Shown: in pieces, positions 52,817 to 63,642 of the stretch | Layout: each line of letters starts with the position of its first letter | Position numbering within the stretch: the stretch's first letter is position 1 | Assembly: GCA_020284085.1 (NCBI GenBank) | Contig: JACEVL010000093.1 | Coordinates: forward strand, 152,757 to 216,756 | Reading direction: 5' to 3' | Length of the DNA: 64,000 nucleotides | Source of the DNA: Aporrectodea caliginosa | Lineage: Eukaryota; Annelida; Clitellata; Crassiclitellata; Lumbricidae | Notes under the pieces: generated by a model | Told to the model about the DNA's origin: nothing | What the model saw: only the letters and a program-made list of their open reading frames with translations | Databases searched by the model: none | Position numbers and translations under genes: made by a program

Positions 52817-52915
52817 ATGGACATTATATAGCGCCTTACAAGAAACTCACGAAAGCGCTAATAACCTTAAATGGCGTTTCCCATTCAAAAGGACAATCGG
52901 TGGTTAAGCATCTCA
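52817..52915 (-). mobile_element. Retroposon 3' end
   Basis: GGACATTATATAGCGCCTTAC and CACGAAAGCGCTAATAACC are, reversed, the common GCGCTTTCGTGAG...GGCGCTATATAATG 3' end with a CATA tail. Confidence 0.6.
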
Positions 52916-53039
52916 CCCCATCAGTCTTGCGTTAGTTGACGCTATAAAGTCTGAATTAAGAAAGAGTTGGCCTCTGGCTATTTACCTAATTAACTGTGCT
53001 CTGTGATGCACAAGGCTTCCGATGTAGAGGTATACTTGA

Positions 53040-53280
53040 ACGCATGTCTGTCAGTATAAAATCTGAAAAAATCGGATTACTTAAAGATCTTTTTGGCCTG
53101 AGAAAGCTGTAACTTTGCGACACGGTAGTCAATTGGCTAGAGCGCTCAGTTTAGAGACCTTTGAAGCGTTGTCAACAGATGCTATACAGGCATAGGACGC
53201 AATAGCCAATAATGATCACAACGCTCACTTTAGACACCTTTAACAATTTTTACACAAATGCTATAAAGTACACTGTTACG
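53040..53280 (+). repeat. Composite unit with two ACACC-type motifs
   Basis: AGACC at 53155 with CTATACA at 53182, and ACACC at 53234 with CTATAAA at 53261. Both offsets are 27. AATCGGATTACTTAAAGATC matches 1874-1895. Confidence 0.6.
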
Positions 53281-53633
53281 TCAAATACGTTATTTCTCAT
53301 GAGATTTAACAATACATCGTTTAGCACAGGGAACGTTCTGAATAGTCTTGTTTGATTGGCATTATAAAAACGTCCAATTACAATTACACGAAGTTGTTGT
53401 TTTATGTGTCGCAGGTCTAGCTAGACTTGTTTTTATTATTCCACAGTTAAACGTCGTCTTATGACAACAAAAGCCATTGACAATAATTAAATTATATGAC
53501 GTTTAGATAAAGTATAGAATGCAAAGAAACGTGTCAAAATAGAGTTTTAAAATATCACAAATATCATTGTTCAATTACGTAATACTTCTGATACTACGGA
53601 ACCTGATTGGCACACGAAATAATGTAGTACGTG

Positions 53634-53722
53634 GATGGATCCACATTCCACAGTTTAACGGCAGCTTATGACAACATAGGCCGTTGCCGCCGACAAAGAT
53701 TTTTTTTGTCATATTACAGCGC
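53634..53722 (-). mobile_element. Mini-retroposon D, copy 9
   Basis: Minus-strand, GGATCCACATTCCACAG at the 3' side and TGTCATATTACAGCGC at the 5' side. A duplicated CCACA near the 3' end is the only oddity. Confidence 0.75.
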
Positions 53723-54725
53723 TGTTGTATTAAATATACGAAATAATTTATTTAGAACAAAGTTTAACGTCGTCATATGACATCAAAGGCCGTTGACGAC
53801 AATTTAAAACATATATAGTACAGTGAAATGAATTCATAGCATCCAAAAGACACCATTTAAGACTGTCCAAACATAACCTTAATAATAATTATGTCATAGT
53901 GTTCATTGTTTAACGACATAAAAAAAAGACAATTCATAAATATACAGTTTGATACATGCAACTTAGTATCTGATGTAAATTTTACAATATTTAGCAGCAA
54001 TTGTCGTATACAAGAAATGTTTCTTAAAATTAATTCTTGGTCACCATTCCTAATGCACATTTACTTCTTAATCTATTTATTTCAATAACATTTATTTAAA
54101 AAAAATTAAAAGACACAAAAGTTTAACATTAAGTCCACTTGTGAATTTCTAAGAAGTCATCAATCAGTAAAATAAAGCATTATTAAAGAAAATATTCAAA
54201 CAGTGAATATGACAATTCTTTATCATTTATTACGCTACTGCGTTGATAATAAAAGAGAACCAAAACTTCATCCGAGATTCTCAATCTATTACATTTAATG
54301 TTATTAATACAGCTTAACCGATACCTCCGTCACACATGCAAGCAAGACATGAGGTTTGTAATATTTTGGTACATTTTACAGAAGTATTTAATAATTTCAA
54401 TCACACAATATAATCATAATATATGCAAATAGTTAGAACAGAACTCTTAACATATTCACAGCATGAATGAACATGTATTATAGCACATCCAACAAGAGTC
54501 TACAAACGAGCAAAACCATAAAACAAAGATCATAAGAAAATATTAATTATGATTATGGCATCTGATGCTATCAAACATACACTTAGCATCAGTTTTGACA
54601 CATAAGTGTAAAAGTAACATACATATTTCAACATATTTGACAACTTTATTCTGAAATGAGATTCATAATCTCCTTTGTTTAGAATTTTTAAATCTTTAAG
54701 GACAATTTATAATGTTATCAATATA
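53723..54725. other. AT-rich DNA, no gene seen
   Basis: Two minus stem-loop ends at 53765-53800 and 53905-53925 (GTTTAACGTCGTCATATGAC, TGTTTAACGACATAAAA). The remainder is AT-rich, without recognisable elements. Confidence 0.5.
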
Positions 54726-54729
54726 TAAT

Positions 54730-54814
54730 GGATGGATCCTCAGTTTAACGGCAGCTTATGACAACAGAGGCCGTTGCCGCCGACAAAGATTATTTTTTTG
54801 GCATATTACAGCTC
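54730..54814 (-). mobile_element. Mini-retroposon D, copy 10
   Basis: Minus-strand, full-length, GGATGGATCCTCAGTTTAAC to GGCATATTACAGCTCAAAA. It sits in AT-rich DNA outside the composite repeats. Confidence 0.8.
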
Positions 54815-55438
54815 AAAATCTATAACGAAATAATTAACGCGTCATAAATATATGTAGCTTTTAGGAAAGCGTTTTAAAGGTATCTAAAGGAGGACGGTTT
54901 TTCCAATGTTTAGTGACATCGTGTGACTGTGAGATCCGGTTTATAATAACTGAGTTCAACCTTATTTTATGTAATACAGACACAGTTAGTGAGTTACGAT
55001 ATATGGATAGAGGAACGGATGATCCTTGGTTCGTACGAAGAAAATCCAGTTTACTGGTAAATTCTGAAATGACGGTGTTGTGTCATAGCCGATTAGATGA
55101 CTAACGCAGAACTCCTTAATCCAGGCATCGGACTCGTAGGTAGGATTGCAGCAATCTAACGGCAGCTTATGTCATCGAAGACCGTTGATATTTATCTTGT
55201 AACGTGCTTAGTATTTCGCTAAAGTTATAGTTGGATAATAATAATTTCCAATGCTTAATGACTTCTTATGGCCAAAGGAAGTTGGAGTTGACTGTACCTT
55301 GCTGTGTAAGCAGAGTTGCTGCAGGAAGAATTGTGATATGCAATGTATGTATTGCAATGTTTAGCGACAACTTATAGCTACGAATGCTTTTGACGACTTT
55401 ACAGTGTTTGATGTAGCCCAGTTCATTTTAAACCTGTA

Positions 55439-55546
55439 TGAATGAATGAATGAATGAATGAATGAATGAATGAATGAATGAATGAATGAATGAATGAATG
55501 AATGAATGAATGAATGAATGAATGAATGAATGAATGAATGAATGAA
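55439..55546. repeat. (GAAT)n microsatellite
   Basis: About 26 units, expanded from the tail of the minus-strand CR1 fragment that follows. Confidence 0.96.
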
Positions 55547-55862
55547 TACGACAATTTCTACAGCGCCGTAACACGGCACATGCCGTTACAAGGGCGCTTT
55601 AACAAGTTCAACACTGAATCAGAGATACGCTTTTTCAAAGTAATATGTCTTGAGCCTGGACTTGAATGATTCCATAGTAGGTGCAGATCGTATTGAAGGT
55701 GAAATGCCATTCCAGCATCTGGGTCCAGCCACGGAAAAGGCACGATCACCAAAGCCTGTTCTTGATTTCCACACCTGCAGATCGCCTTTCGCCTCAGATC
55801 TCAAAGAAGGTCCGGCTCTGCATGGTCGACGACACACTCACGCATGCTGTTTGTAAAACTGA
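55547..55862 (-). pseudogene. CR1-type LINE C-terminal fragment
   Basis: The minus frame 55837-55619 contains KSRTGFGDRAFSVAGPRCWN and MESFKSRLKTYYFEKAYL, the standard CR1 ORF2 ending. The 3' UTR and tail lie to its left. About 72 residues remain. Confidence 0.85.
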
Positions 55863-55942
55863 TAGCGTACGATCGATGTGTGATAAAGAAGGGGAAGACA
55901 TACAATTTCGTTGAACACTGTTTAATGCGACGCTCTGTTTAA

Positions 55943-55977
55943 ACACCTTTATAAACCGTTTAACTGATGCAATATAG
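55943..55977 (+). promoter_or_regulatory. ACACC-27-CAATATA motif
   Basis: ACACC begins at 55943 and CAATATA at 55970. A stem-loop end (AATTTCGTTGAACACTG) is 38 bp upstream. Confidence 0.4.
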
Positions 55978-56089
55978 GCTAAACCTCATCTGCGCAAACA
56001 TTTTAAGATGTAGTCAGTAACCCGTCAAAGGCCCTTGATGCTACAAGAAAATGTTGGAATCCATGCATAACTCAATATTTAAGAATTAA

Positions 56090-56350
56090 TAAAAGTGCAT
56101 GTTGTGGTAATATACGGGCTTCATTATGATTTTATGAAACAATTGCGCCAACTGCATGAAGGCTGGCCACGCAGAATGAGACTTGATAGTTGATAACCGC
56201 GAGTCTTCCAGCTACCATATATAGTGTCTGCTAGAGGTAGGCAACACTTTGGTAGAGCGCAGACACAAACCGAGGAGGCAGACACTTGTACCTGACTTTT
56301 TAGAAATATAGATTCAAAACATGTAATTCGATTTAAGTAATTAATGTTCA
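56090..56350 (+). repeat. Old copy of the 12083/20965-type block
   Basis: CGGGCTTCATTATGATTTTAT, AACAATTGCGCCAACTGCAT and CCGCGAGTCTTCCAGC match 42460-42620 and, more weakly, 20100-20290 and 58170-58330. Confidence 0.6.
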
Positions 56351-56554
56351 TCCATTTATTACAAGGTCAGATGTCCAGCGTCATTACATGGATTATAGGT
56401 CATGCAGTTCGAAGACTTAATCGTTAGGTACAAGAATATTATTACTTTTACGATTATTAATATTATTTTTTATATAATTATTAATTTTATATTATCATTA
56501 ATATCATTGCTATTTTCATCATCGTCGTCATCATCATCATCATGTGTCGATAAG

Positions 56555-56705
56555 CAAGCATGACGCTGAGCAATTGTGAGTGAAGGTCTTGCACAAGGTC
56601 CCTACACAATATAGTCTCAGAGATTCGAACCAATACTATCCCTGGTACAATCCGAGAGCTCTAACATATCGCCTACCGCGTCACATATTTGGTTAGCTTC
56701 TAATG
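56555..56705 (-). mobile_element. tRNA-derived SINE remnant
   Basis: GAGCAATTGTGAGTGAAGGTC and GAGATTCGAACCAATAC (reverse B box). Same family as 4465-4625. Confidence 0.6.
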
Positions 56706-57043
56706 TTTATCAACATGAGGTTCATTTACAGTCGAGGCTTGAACCCGTATTCCAAAGATAGCGCTAAAGCAATCGCTTGGTGGGATCTCTTTAATTAAGA
56801 CGTGAAGATCAAGTCTTAATTCAGACTTTGCCCGTTCACTTACGCCTAGTGCCACAACCAGCACCCCGTGCTCAACGGTTTTTTTCGCCCTAAGATGGTA
56901 AAGAATGGATCCACGTCAACAATCCCATAACTCATTCGAACGGATGAGAACTGTTCGAAACAATATTTCTTATTAACGTCAACAGCTTTTCGTGACACGA
57001 GATTTCGTTGAAACACTGGATAAATGCGGCGCTCTCTTTACAC

Positions 57044-58018
57044 CAGAGATGGGTAACTAATCGATTAGATGCTAATCGATTAGCTAATCGATTAGATAAA
57101 CTGCTAATTCTAATTCTAATCGATTAGCTGTCGTCTGATGCTAATTCTAATTCTAATTGATTAGCAATTGCAGCTAATTGCTAATCGAAAATCGATTAGC
57201 TGATCGATTAGATGCTTGAAAATTAAGCTGAGAACATATTTTTTAAGAATGAGTTTATTAATTGTTGAGCTTGAAAAATATACTTACTTATTTATCTGAA
57301 GGTTGTTTCAAACTTTCTATCAACAGCTCATGGCTATTATAAAGCAAGGGTACCAGTACAAGTTTCTATTTAGGCGCTAGTTCTATAATAACGTTTTTCA
57401 CGATGGCTGCAAACACAGCTGATGATAACAATTATCCAGATTTTGTTAAAACGTTTTTTAGAAGTATTGAGCTAAAATCGATATAGGAAGGAAGAGTTAA
57501 ATTAGTAGGGAAATGTAACAAATGCGGTAAAATTATCAATGCTAATTGGAAGCCAACTTACGTATCGTCAAACTTCGTCAGTCACATTAAGGTGAGTTCA
57601 AGTTGACAAACAAATGGCGCTACTTGCAGATAAACTGCATAGAACCAATTAGGATTAAGTTTCAACACGAGTGGTCTCAACTTTGAACATTTTGCAGGTT
57701 TTATCAACATTGATGTTGATAAACACATAAACAAATAGTTGTGAAGCTTTAGGTATTGTTATAGGCTACAGCAACTTGCTATAGTAACCTGCTGTTCTTT
57801 GATTAAAATTTGACAAATTCGTGAAGCATCGATATTTGTATCGAATTACCAAATATCGAAATCTAATTCTAATTCTAATCGATTAGCTGCTGCTAAAGCT
57901 AATTCTAATCGATTAGCTGGAAGGGTTTGCTAATTCTAATTCTAATCGATTAGCAAATTTCAGCAGCTAATTCTAATTCTAATCGATTAGCAATTCTAGC
58001 TAATCGTACCCATCTCTG
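57044..58018 (+). mobile_element. hAT element with BED-finger exon, 975 bp
   Basis: Termini CAGAGATGGGTA and TACCCATCTCTG are perfect 12-bp inverted repeats, flanked by the 8-bp duplication CTTTACAC (57036-57043 and 58019-58026). Subterminal regions are built from many CTAATCGATTAG palindromes. The insertion split an ACACC-27-TATA motif, whose two parts lie on either side. 8-bp target sites and a BED exon place it in hAT. Confidence 0.95.
57403..57591 (+). pseudogene. BED-type zinc finger exon of a hAT transposase
   Basis: The frame from ATG 57403 has a TAG at codon 28 (57484-57486), then GKCNKCGKIINANWKPTYVS and FVSHIK. This is the Cys-x2-Cys part and first His of a BED zinc finger. It ends at a GTGAGT splice donor, where the second His would lie in the next exon. 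The rest of the transposase is missing, so this is a decayed N-terminal exon. Confidence 0.75.
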
Positions 58019-58024
58019 CTTTAC

Positions 58025-58060
58025 ACACCTTTAAAACGCGTTCATCCCATGCTATATATA
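58025..58060 (+). promoter_or_regulatory. ACACC-27-CTATATA motif beside the hAT insertion
   Basis: ACACC begins at 58025 and CTATATA at 58052. The left half of the motif context (GCGGCGCTCTCTTTACAC) is at 57026-57043. Confidence 0.5.
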
Positions 58061-58129
58061 TTCCACAACTACGTTTAGTGTCTAATTCACAGGGAAGATA
58101 ACTAATTTTTTAACAGTAACTGGAAACGA

Positions 58130-58385
58130 CTGCGTAAAAGCAGCATACAATATTAATGCGATTTGACATTTAATAAATGCGAGTCTTCTAGCCTCGAAAT
58201 AGTGGCTCCTAGAATTAGACATTGCGTTTTAGAGTGCAAAAGCAGACATACGTATTCTTATGAATAAAAGTACAAATAGCTTAATTCGATTAAATTAATT
58301 AATTTGCTTCTTCATTACACTTACGACGCCCAAAACGAGACATTAACAACCGTTAGCTTACAGACTAAGGGCGCTTCTAAACCGA
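58130..58385 (+). repeat. Old copy of the 12083/20965-type block
   Basis: GCGAGTCTTCTAGCC, AGAATTAGACATTGCGTTTT and AACAACCGTTAGCTTACAG. The last part recurs at 58845-58920. Confidence 0.65.
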
Positions 58386-58624
58386 CCATTCATAAATAAT
58401 AGAAATGTTCTGAAGTACTGACGTGAACTTTTCCGCTACGCTATATATTCATTTCATTTCAGTAGGTGGCGCTGTCATGGCATTATACGCGTTAAGAACA
58501 TAACCGCACATGGACGGTGACTCACTTCATTTCAGTATGTGGCGCTGCGTTTTTACTAAACCGTCGCGTTGATTCAAATTTTCGTGTAATGAAAGTTGGG
58601 CTGCGCGATTGCCATAATGTCTGT

Positions 58625-59185
58625 GGGCTTACGGCCCAGTCCAAAACCCTGACACAGTAGGAGGAGACGTCAATTATCTTTGTAATGTCACAGCGATGTC
58701 AGAAAGGGGAAAAACTACCCACCTGCTAGTACCAGTTCCTAACATGGATAACGCATATTACTAAAATGTCCTCTCTACGCACCCTTTATACATTTCTTCT
58801 AGGCGACATTTATTTCAAAACTGCGTTCAATTGCAACTAAATCAATTTGCTTCTTCATTACACTTAAGACGCCCAAACGTGTAACTAACAATCGTTAGCT
58901 TACAGACTAAGGGCGCTTGTAAACTTCGCCACTGTTTGCTTTCTGACAGTGCCAGTCCCAAGCCTGGACAAAAGAGGAGGGCGATGCTAATGGCCTTTGT
59001 TACAACACAGCAAGTCGTTAAACAGCAAGTTGTTAAACAGAAAAACCACCAATTGCAAATTGCCACGTCATACAACTGAATCAAAAAACTATGGAAACTA
59101 AAACCCCGCCAATGTTTGTGGTGTGATGGTGCCAGTCTCAAGCCTCGATAAAACAGGAGGACGATGCAACGATTTTTGCTATCTC
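58625..59185 (+). repeat. Four A modules
   Basis: Starts near 58636, 58728, 58938 and 59128, with CCAGTCCCAAGCCTGGACAA the best preserved. The third continues to CAGCAAGTCGTTAAACAG, which is duplicated (59012 and 59025). Confidence 0.65.
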
Positions 59186-59204
59186 ACAGTTTCATTAAAC
59201 TGAA

Positions 59205-59397
<193 letters not shown>

Positions 59398-59400
<3 letters not shown>

Positions 59401-59433
59401 ACTACATCTACTACTAGTAGTAGATGTAGTAGT
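59398..59433. repeat. Perfect 36-bp palindrome ending the CTA array
   Basis: ACTACTACATCTACTACT followed by its exact reverse complement, centred between 59415 and 59416. Confidence 0.95.
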
Positions 59434-59464
59434 TTAATTAAACGATACTAAATAAGTACTAAAA

Positions 59465-59545
59465 TGGCGCTGAGCATCGATAATGCGCTGAGCAATAATT
59501 GTGAGTGAAGTCTTACACAAGATCTCTTACACACTCACAGTCTAT
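59465..59545 (-). mobile_element. SINE fragment
   Basis: GCGCTGAGCAATAATTGTGAG and AAGATCTCTTACACACTCA match the body of 4465-4625. The tRNA head is lost. Confidence 0.5.
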
Positions 59546-59624
59546 TATAAAATGATGTTTAAAGAGAGCGTTCTTAGCATTCGCTTGGTTTATTATTCTT
59601 TAGCGACACTGTCTGTACCTAGTC

Positions 59625-59880
59625 CTATATTAACTTAAGAAGATCAGCGTCGCCCTCCTCCTTCATTGAGGATTGGGACTGACGCTACCAGATTACAGCT
59701 AGTGGTGGAGTTAAACCAGTCGGCTGTATCCAAAAGTTTAACGACATAATTATCATGGAAGCAAGGGCGCTTGTGTGGATATACATGTCGACAGATTTTT
59801 AACAGTTCTCGCCGTACGTAAGGTAGAGATATTTTAAAGCGAAACATATTTTTTATAAACCGAACTTGAAAACCAATGGG
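59625..59880 (-). repeat. A module plus module G, minus strand
   Basis: AGCGTCGCCCTCCTCC (59645) and AAAGTTTAACGACATAATTA (59733). The same pair is at 13650-13900. Confidence 0.65.
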
Positions 59881-59894
59881 CTTGGCTAATTGCT

Positions 59895-60285
59895 ATACAA
59901 TACAATAATACAATACAACTGTAATTTTGATAATGCCCTCCTTACAAAGTTCAGAAGTGCACATGGAAGCTGGGCAACTATTAACAGCCATAAATAAACT
60001 GAAAAGGTAAGTTTTTAAGTTTAGAGCGAAAGACAGTCTCGCTAAGAGAGTTGCGAAACATGAGGAGGTAGAGAGTTCCAGCTGGAAGGACCGCCAACTG
60101 TGAATGAGCGACGGCCAAAAACAAGACGCGTGCCAGGAACAACATACTTTCCAGCAGATGCTGATCGAAGAGAGGAGCGACCTTTAACAGAGTTGCAAGG
60201 TGTGACCAGGGAAGACAAGTAGGAAGGGAGATGATCTGTGCATGCTTGTATCGACCGGACAGTCATGTATTTGTGTCACACTACT
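59895..60285 (-). pseudogene. CR1/L2-type LINE C-terminal fragment
   Basis: The minus frame 60266-60042 contains YLSSLVTPCNSVKGRSSLRS, PGTRLVFGRRSFTVGGPSSW and NSLPPHV, the LINE C-terminal block. Downstream on the same strand is a short 3' UTR and a TTGTATTGTATTATTGTATT tail. The site corresponds to 42655-42670, which lacks the insertion. Confidence 0.85.
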
Positions 60286-60481
60286 ACAATGCATAGTCAG
60301 GGAGACCGCGTATAGGGGTCGACCTCGGTTTGAGATATCATTGAAATCGCACTTCTGACATGCAAAAATGGTTCCTAAGGTCGATATTGTTATTATTTAG
60401 TATTTTTAAAGTATACCTCAGTTTCCGTATGAGAAACTTGATGAACTACAATCGGTAGTAGTTCCTCATGTCCGAGCTCCC

Positions 60482-60539
60482 CAAATCGGGGTCCTAACGC
60501 AACCCCGATTTGTCGGGCTTCGGCTGATCACGTGATCAG
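60482..60539. other. Perfect hairpin and 16-bp palindrome
   Basis: CAAATCGGGGT (60482-60492) pairs exactly with ACCCCGATTTG (60502-60512). CTGATCACGTGATCAG at 60524-60539 is a perfect palindrome with a central CACGTG E-box. No gene is nearby to assign a role. Confidence 0.85.
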
Positions 60540-60882
60540 TGTCGTTTTTCGGCACGATGGTAGAAGTCAAGTAAGTAAGCAAGGTTTTACATACATGTTT
60601 TGAAAAGTCGTTATAACGGCTTGAAATAAAGACAGTGTGTCGGGGTTAATTATTTATAATAGACGAAAATTTCCTAAATAAACATGTTCTTGCTCCGACT
60701 TCTTCATGTTTAAATCTTAATAATCTTTTTTTTAAATTGTGACTTATCGAAATAAATACACAATCTGTGGAAAATATTAGCAATAGCATGAATAGTGACT
60801 ATAATTATTATTATAATGATTTACTGTAGTTAGTGAGGTACGGGTATAGATACTAGACTCACTCCAAGCCAGCGATAAAACC

Positions 60883-60916
60883 TAGGACTAATATTATGGA
60901 TTTCATATTAGTCCTA
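60883..60916. other. Perfect 12-bp inverted repeat
   Basis: TAGGACTAATAT at 60883-60894 pairs with ATATTAGTCCTA at 60905-60916, between two AGCGATAAAA direct repeats. Confidence 0.85.
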
Positions 60917-61194
60917 GATAAAACTAGCGATAAAAATAAAACTGAATTAGGAGGTATATCAGGGATGATGAAACTCCAAGAAGTTGAGAAACCCATAAAA
61001 ATATAACAGGAGTGGGATCATTCATTATGTAGGCTAGGCCTATCAGGCTATCAGCGTTGTACCAGAGCTAAAATCAGCCATAAAAATATAAAGCGAAGTA
61101 GCAGTTGGATGAACATGTTTCATCTTTCATGAGTCCCGCCTATATACACACACGGGTAGCGAATCTCTGAATCCCGAGATTAATTTCGAAAACT

Positions 61195-61330
61195 TAATTT
61201 CATCCATCCAGCTTCTATTTACGGGAAAAATTATTTCGATGAATCCAACTTCAATTTTGAACATTAGGAATCATCAATCATTTAGGGAAACAATTTCTTT
61301 CATCAATCAAAATCGAGTTTCTAGGCCACA
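61195..61330 (-). repeat. Inverted copies of the 40-bp minisatellite
   Basis: CATCCATCCAGCTTCTATTTA, GATGAATCCAACTTC and TTCATCAATCAAAATCGAG are reverse complements of units at 15300-15565. Confidence 0.8.
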
Positions 61331-61624
61331 TTTCCAACATTAAATACAATACATTTGTATTTTCTGGATTTCGACCGCTTTCTATAAAACTATTTTCGAG
61401 AAATCAGGCTGTTTTGTATTCAGCGTTTTTAGGGATTCGGGACAACCCCTCTGGCTCGACTATTAGATTAATTCAAAGCACTGTAACATTAAACTCTTCT
61501 GTATTCAACAACTGTAGCTTACACCCTGTCAGTAGACATACTTTACACTAGTATGTGTATTATCCTCAGCATACTTTACAGTAGTTTTGTAGTCTTTGTT
61601 ATTATTATTAATCTGTCATTTGTA

Positions 61625-62385
61625 GCGTGCTTAAACAAAGTCATCTACGTGACTGCAGTACCTTCGCTCTTACTGAAGCAGAAGTCCTCCCAGTTGACAC
61701 CATCCAAAGCCTTGGAGTCCATTTTGAAAGCTGTATGACCATGTCAGCCCATGTGAGTCAACTTGTCCGAAGCTGTTTTTTGTGTCTAATAAAACCATCC
61801 GCACATTCATTCCAACCTCATCTTTGTCAACAGTTTCATCGGCTCCAAGGTCGACTACTGCAACAGCCTACGTGTGGGTCTGCCGACTTGTCAGCTAGAG
61901 CGGATACAGTTGGTGCTCGATTCTGCTGCACGTCTCATATTTGGCTAGACACGATCCAATCATGTAACCGATCTGCTACAACCTACACTGGATGTGCGTT
62001 CCTCAGCGTATCGCGTACAAACTGTGCTTGATAACTTACAAAGCAACGAATAATAATATGTCAGACTACATCTCTGACTTCTGCATTGAGGTAGCGACAA
62101 CCGGAACACAGGCCGTCAGCTACGATCTTCATAAAAAATCTGCTACAAGTTCGCAGGTCTTCTACGAGGTTTGGTGACCATTCCCTCTGCGTTCAACAGT
62201 CTTCCTGACCATGCCGAAGAATTCACCATCTTTTGAGACAATCAAATCACAGCTGAAGACTTATATTTTAAAACTTTCATAGGACTGGTATTGGTTTTGT
62301 CATTCATGTACATTGTACAGTGCCATTTTCTTTGGCCTCGGCTGTGCTATGGCACTATACACATCGACTTAGTATAATTATTATC
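61625..62385 (+). pseudogene. CR1-type LINE C-terminal remnant, heavily frameshifted
   Basis: The frame to about 61790 gives VLPVDTIQSLGVHFESCMTM and SAHVSQLVRSCF. Another frame then gives VDYCNSLRVGLPT, and later pieces keep SFETIKSQLKTYILK (near 62225-62278). The 3' UTR ends GGCTGTGCTATGGCACTATA. Several frameshifts and stops show greater age than the copies at 29608 and 31833. Confidence 0.75.
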
Positions 62386-63340
62386 CTTTTAGCTGCATTT
62401 TACTTTTCACGAACACTTGAACACCGTTCTGTTTTGCTCGTGCTCGGTTTGGAGTGCCTCTGAGTAGTAGTAGTAGCTGGGACTATTTAAATGCTGTGAA
62501 AGAATGAATGCTCAAACACTTAAAACTGGGATTCTAACGGTTTGCACAGAAGTGTTGACTTCTTTATGCGCGTACGTTGAGGTCTATTACAATTTGATAC
62601 CTGTTGACACATGCTGCAATTTAATGTCTAGAAAGACAAACTAGTGTTTGTAGCAAAATATGCTTAAAAATTGCAATATAAATTTCTAAACATCAACATA
62701 CAGCGTTTAATTTCAATTTAAATATTTCTTCAATTCAACGCCATTATAGAGACACAAAGAACCTGCATGAAGCCAAGAACATAACTTTTCTATTTTTAAC
62801 AGTTAGTGTCAGTGCTTACACAGTTCACCCAAAAGGGACAAGGGTTAGACCTGCTTTAGCCTGGGTAAACTGAAGTTCAATAGTTATTATTCAGGCTTCT
62901 TTAAAAGCTAATTATACAAACAGTAAACAATGTCTGTTGACAGTGAACCATACACAGTGCAAAAAGAAAACAGTTGGTGCATACTCAATAACTATGTTTC
63001 AACGTTCTTTTAAATAAGTTGAGGGTTGGTAAGTTGGTTAAGTATGATGTAAGATTATCCCATTCCATTGGTCCAGCACATATTGACTGATGCCCTGTCG
63101 ATTACAATAATGACACTTAGAAGTTTTCTGATGCATGTTTATCCTGTGTGATAAATGTGTCCCTTTGAAGTGATTAACTTAAGAAGTGCATGCTAATTTC
63201 AGGGGTCCCACTCGTCCTGAAATTTAAAAGTTGTCCTGAAATTGTCCTGAAACCTAAGTTACCCAACTTTGGGTGGGTAAATTTCAGCATCAGCATAGGG
63301 GTCTTGGCCAAGTCCTCTCTCATGCAAATTCTGCCAAACA
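62386..63340. other. No gene seen
   Basis: AT-rich DNA. A TAGTAGTAGTAG run is at 62467. GTCCTGAAATT is repeated three times at 63213-63255. Confidence 0.5.
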
Positions 63341-63642
63341 TATATTTATTCAAACATGTTTATTCACTGTCCTATGGATGGTCCTGCAGTCAGTGTCTCA
63401 TTTTTGAACAAGCTCAACGAGTCTTTCCTCAGCAAAGGAATATTGCCAGTTACAGACATTGGCACATGCACGCTTCATCCTGTTCATACTGCCTTTTCTA
63501 AAGGGCTCTCAACGCAGCATTTCGATGTTGATCAGTTTTCTAATGATGTCTTTTTCTAGTTTAAACTCTTAGCTATACGACAAGAAGATTATGCAGAGGT
63601 ACAGGTTCATGAATTACTTGAACAATCTGGTCAGTATTCATG
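63341..63642 (+). pseudogene. hAT-like transposase-derived fragment
   Basis: Translation gives MDGPAVSVSFLNKLNESFLS, then DIGTCTLHPVHTAFSKGL and DVDQFSNDVFF. A stop (TAG, 63557-63559) follows, then FKLLAIRQEDYAEVQ. The MDGPxVNxxF ... GxCxLHxVHxAF...GL spacing is, from memory, that of hAT-like proteins of the zinc-finger BED group. The single in-frame stop and lack of flanking conserved domains mark it as a fossil. Weaker similarity may continue towards the right edge. Confidence 0.6.
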
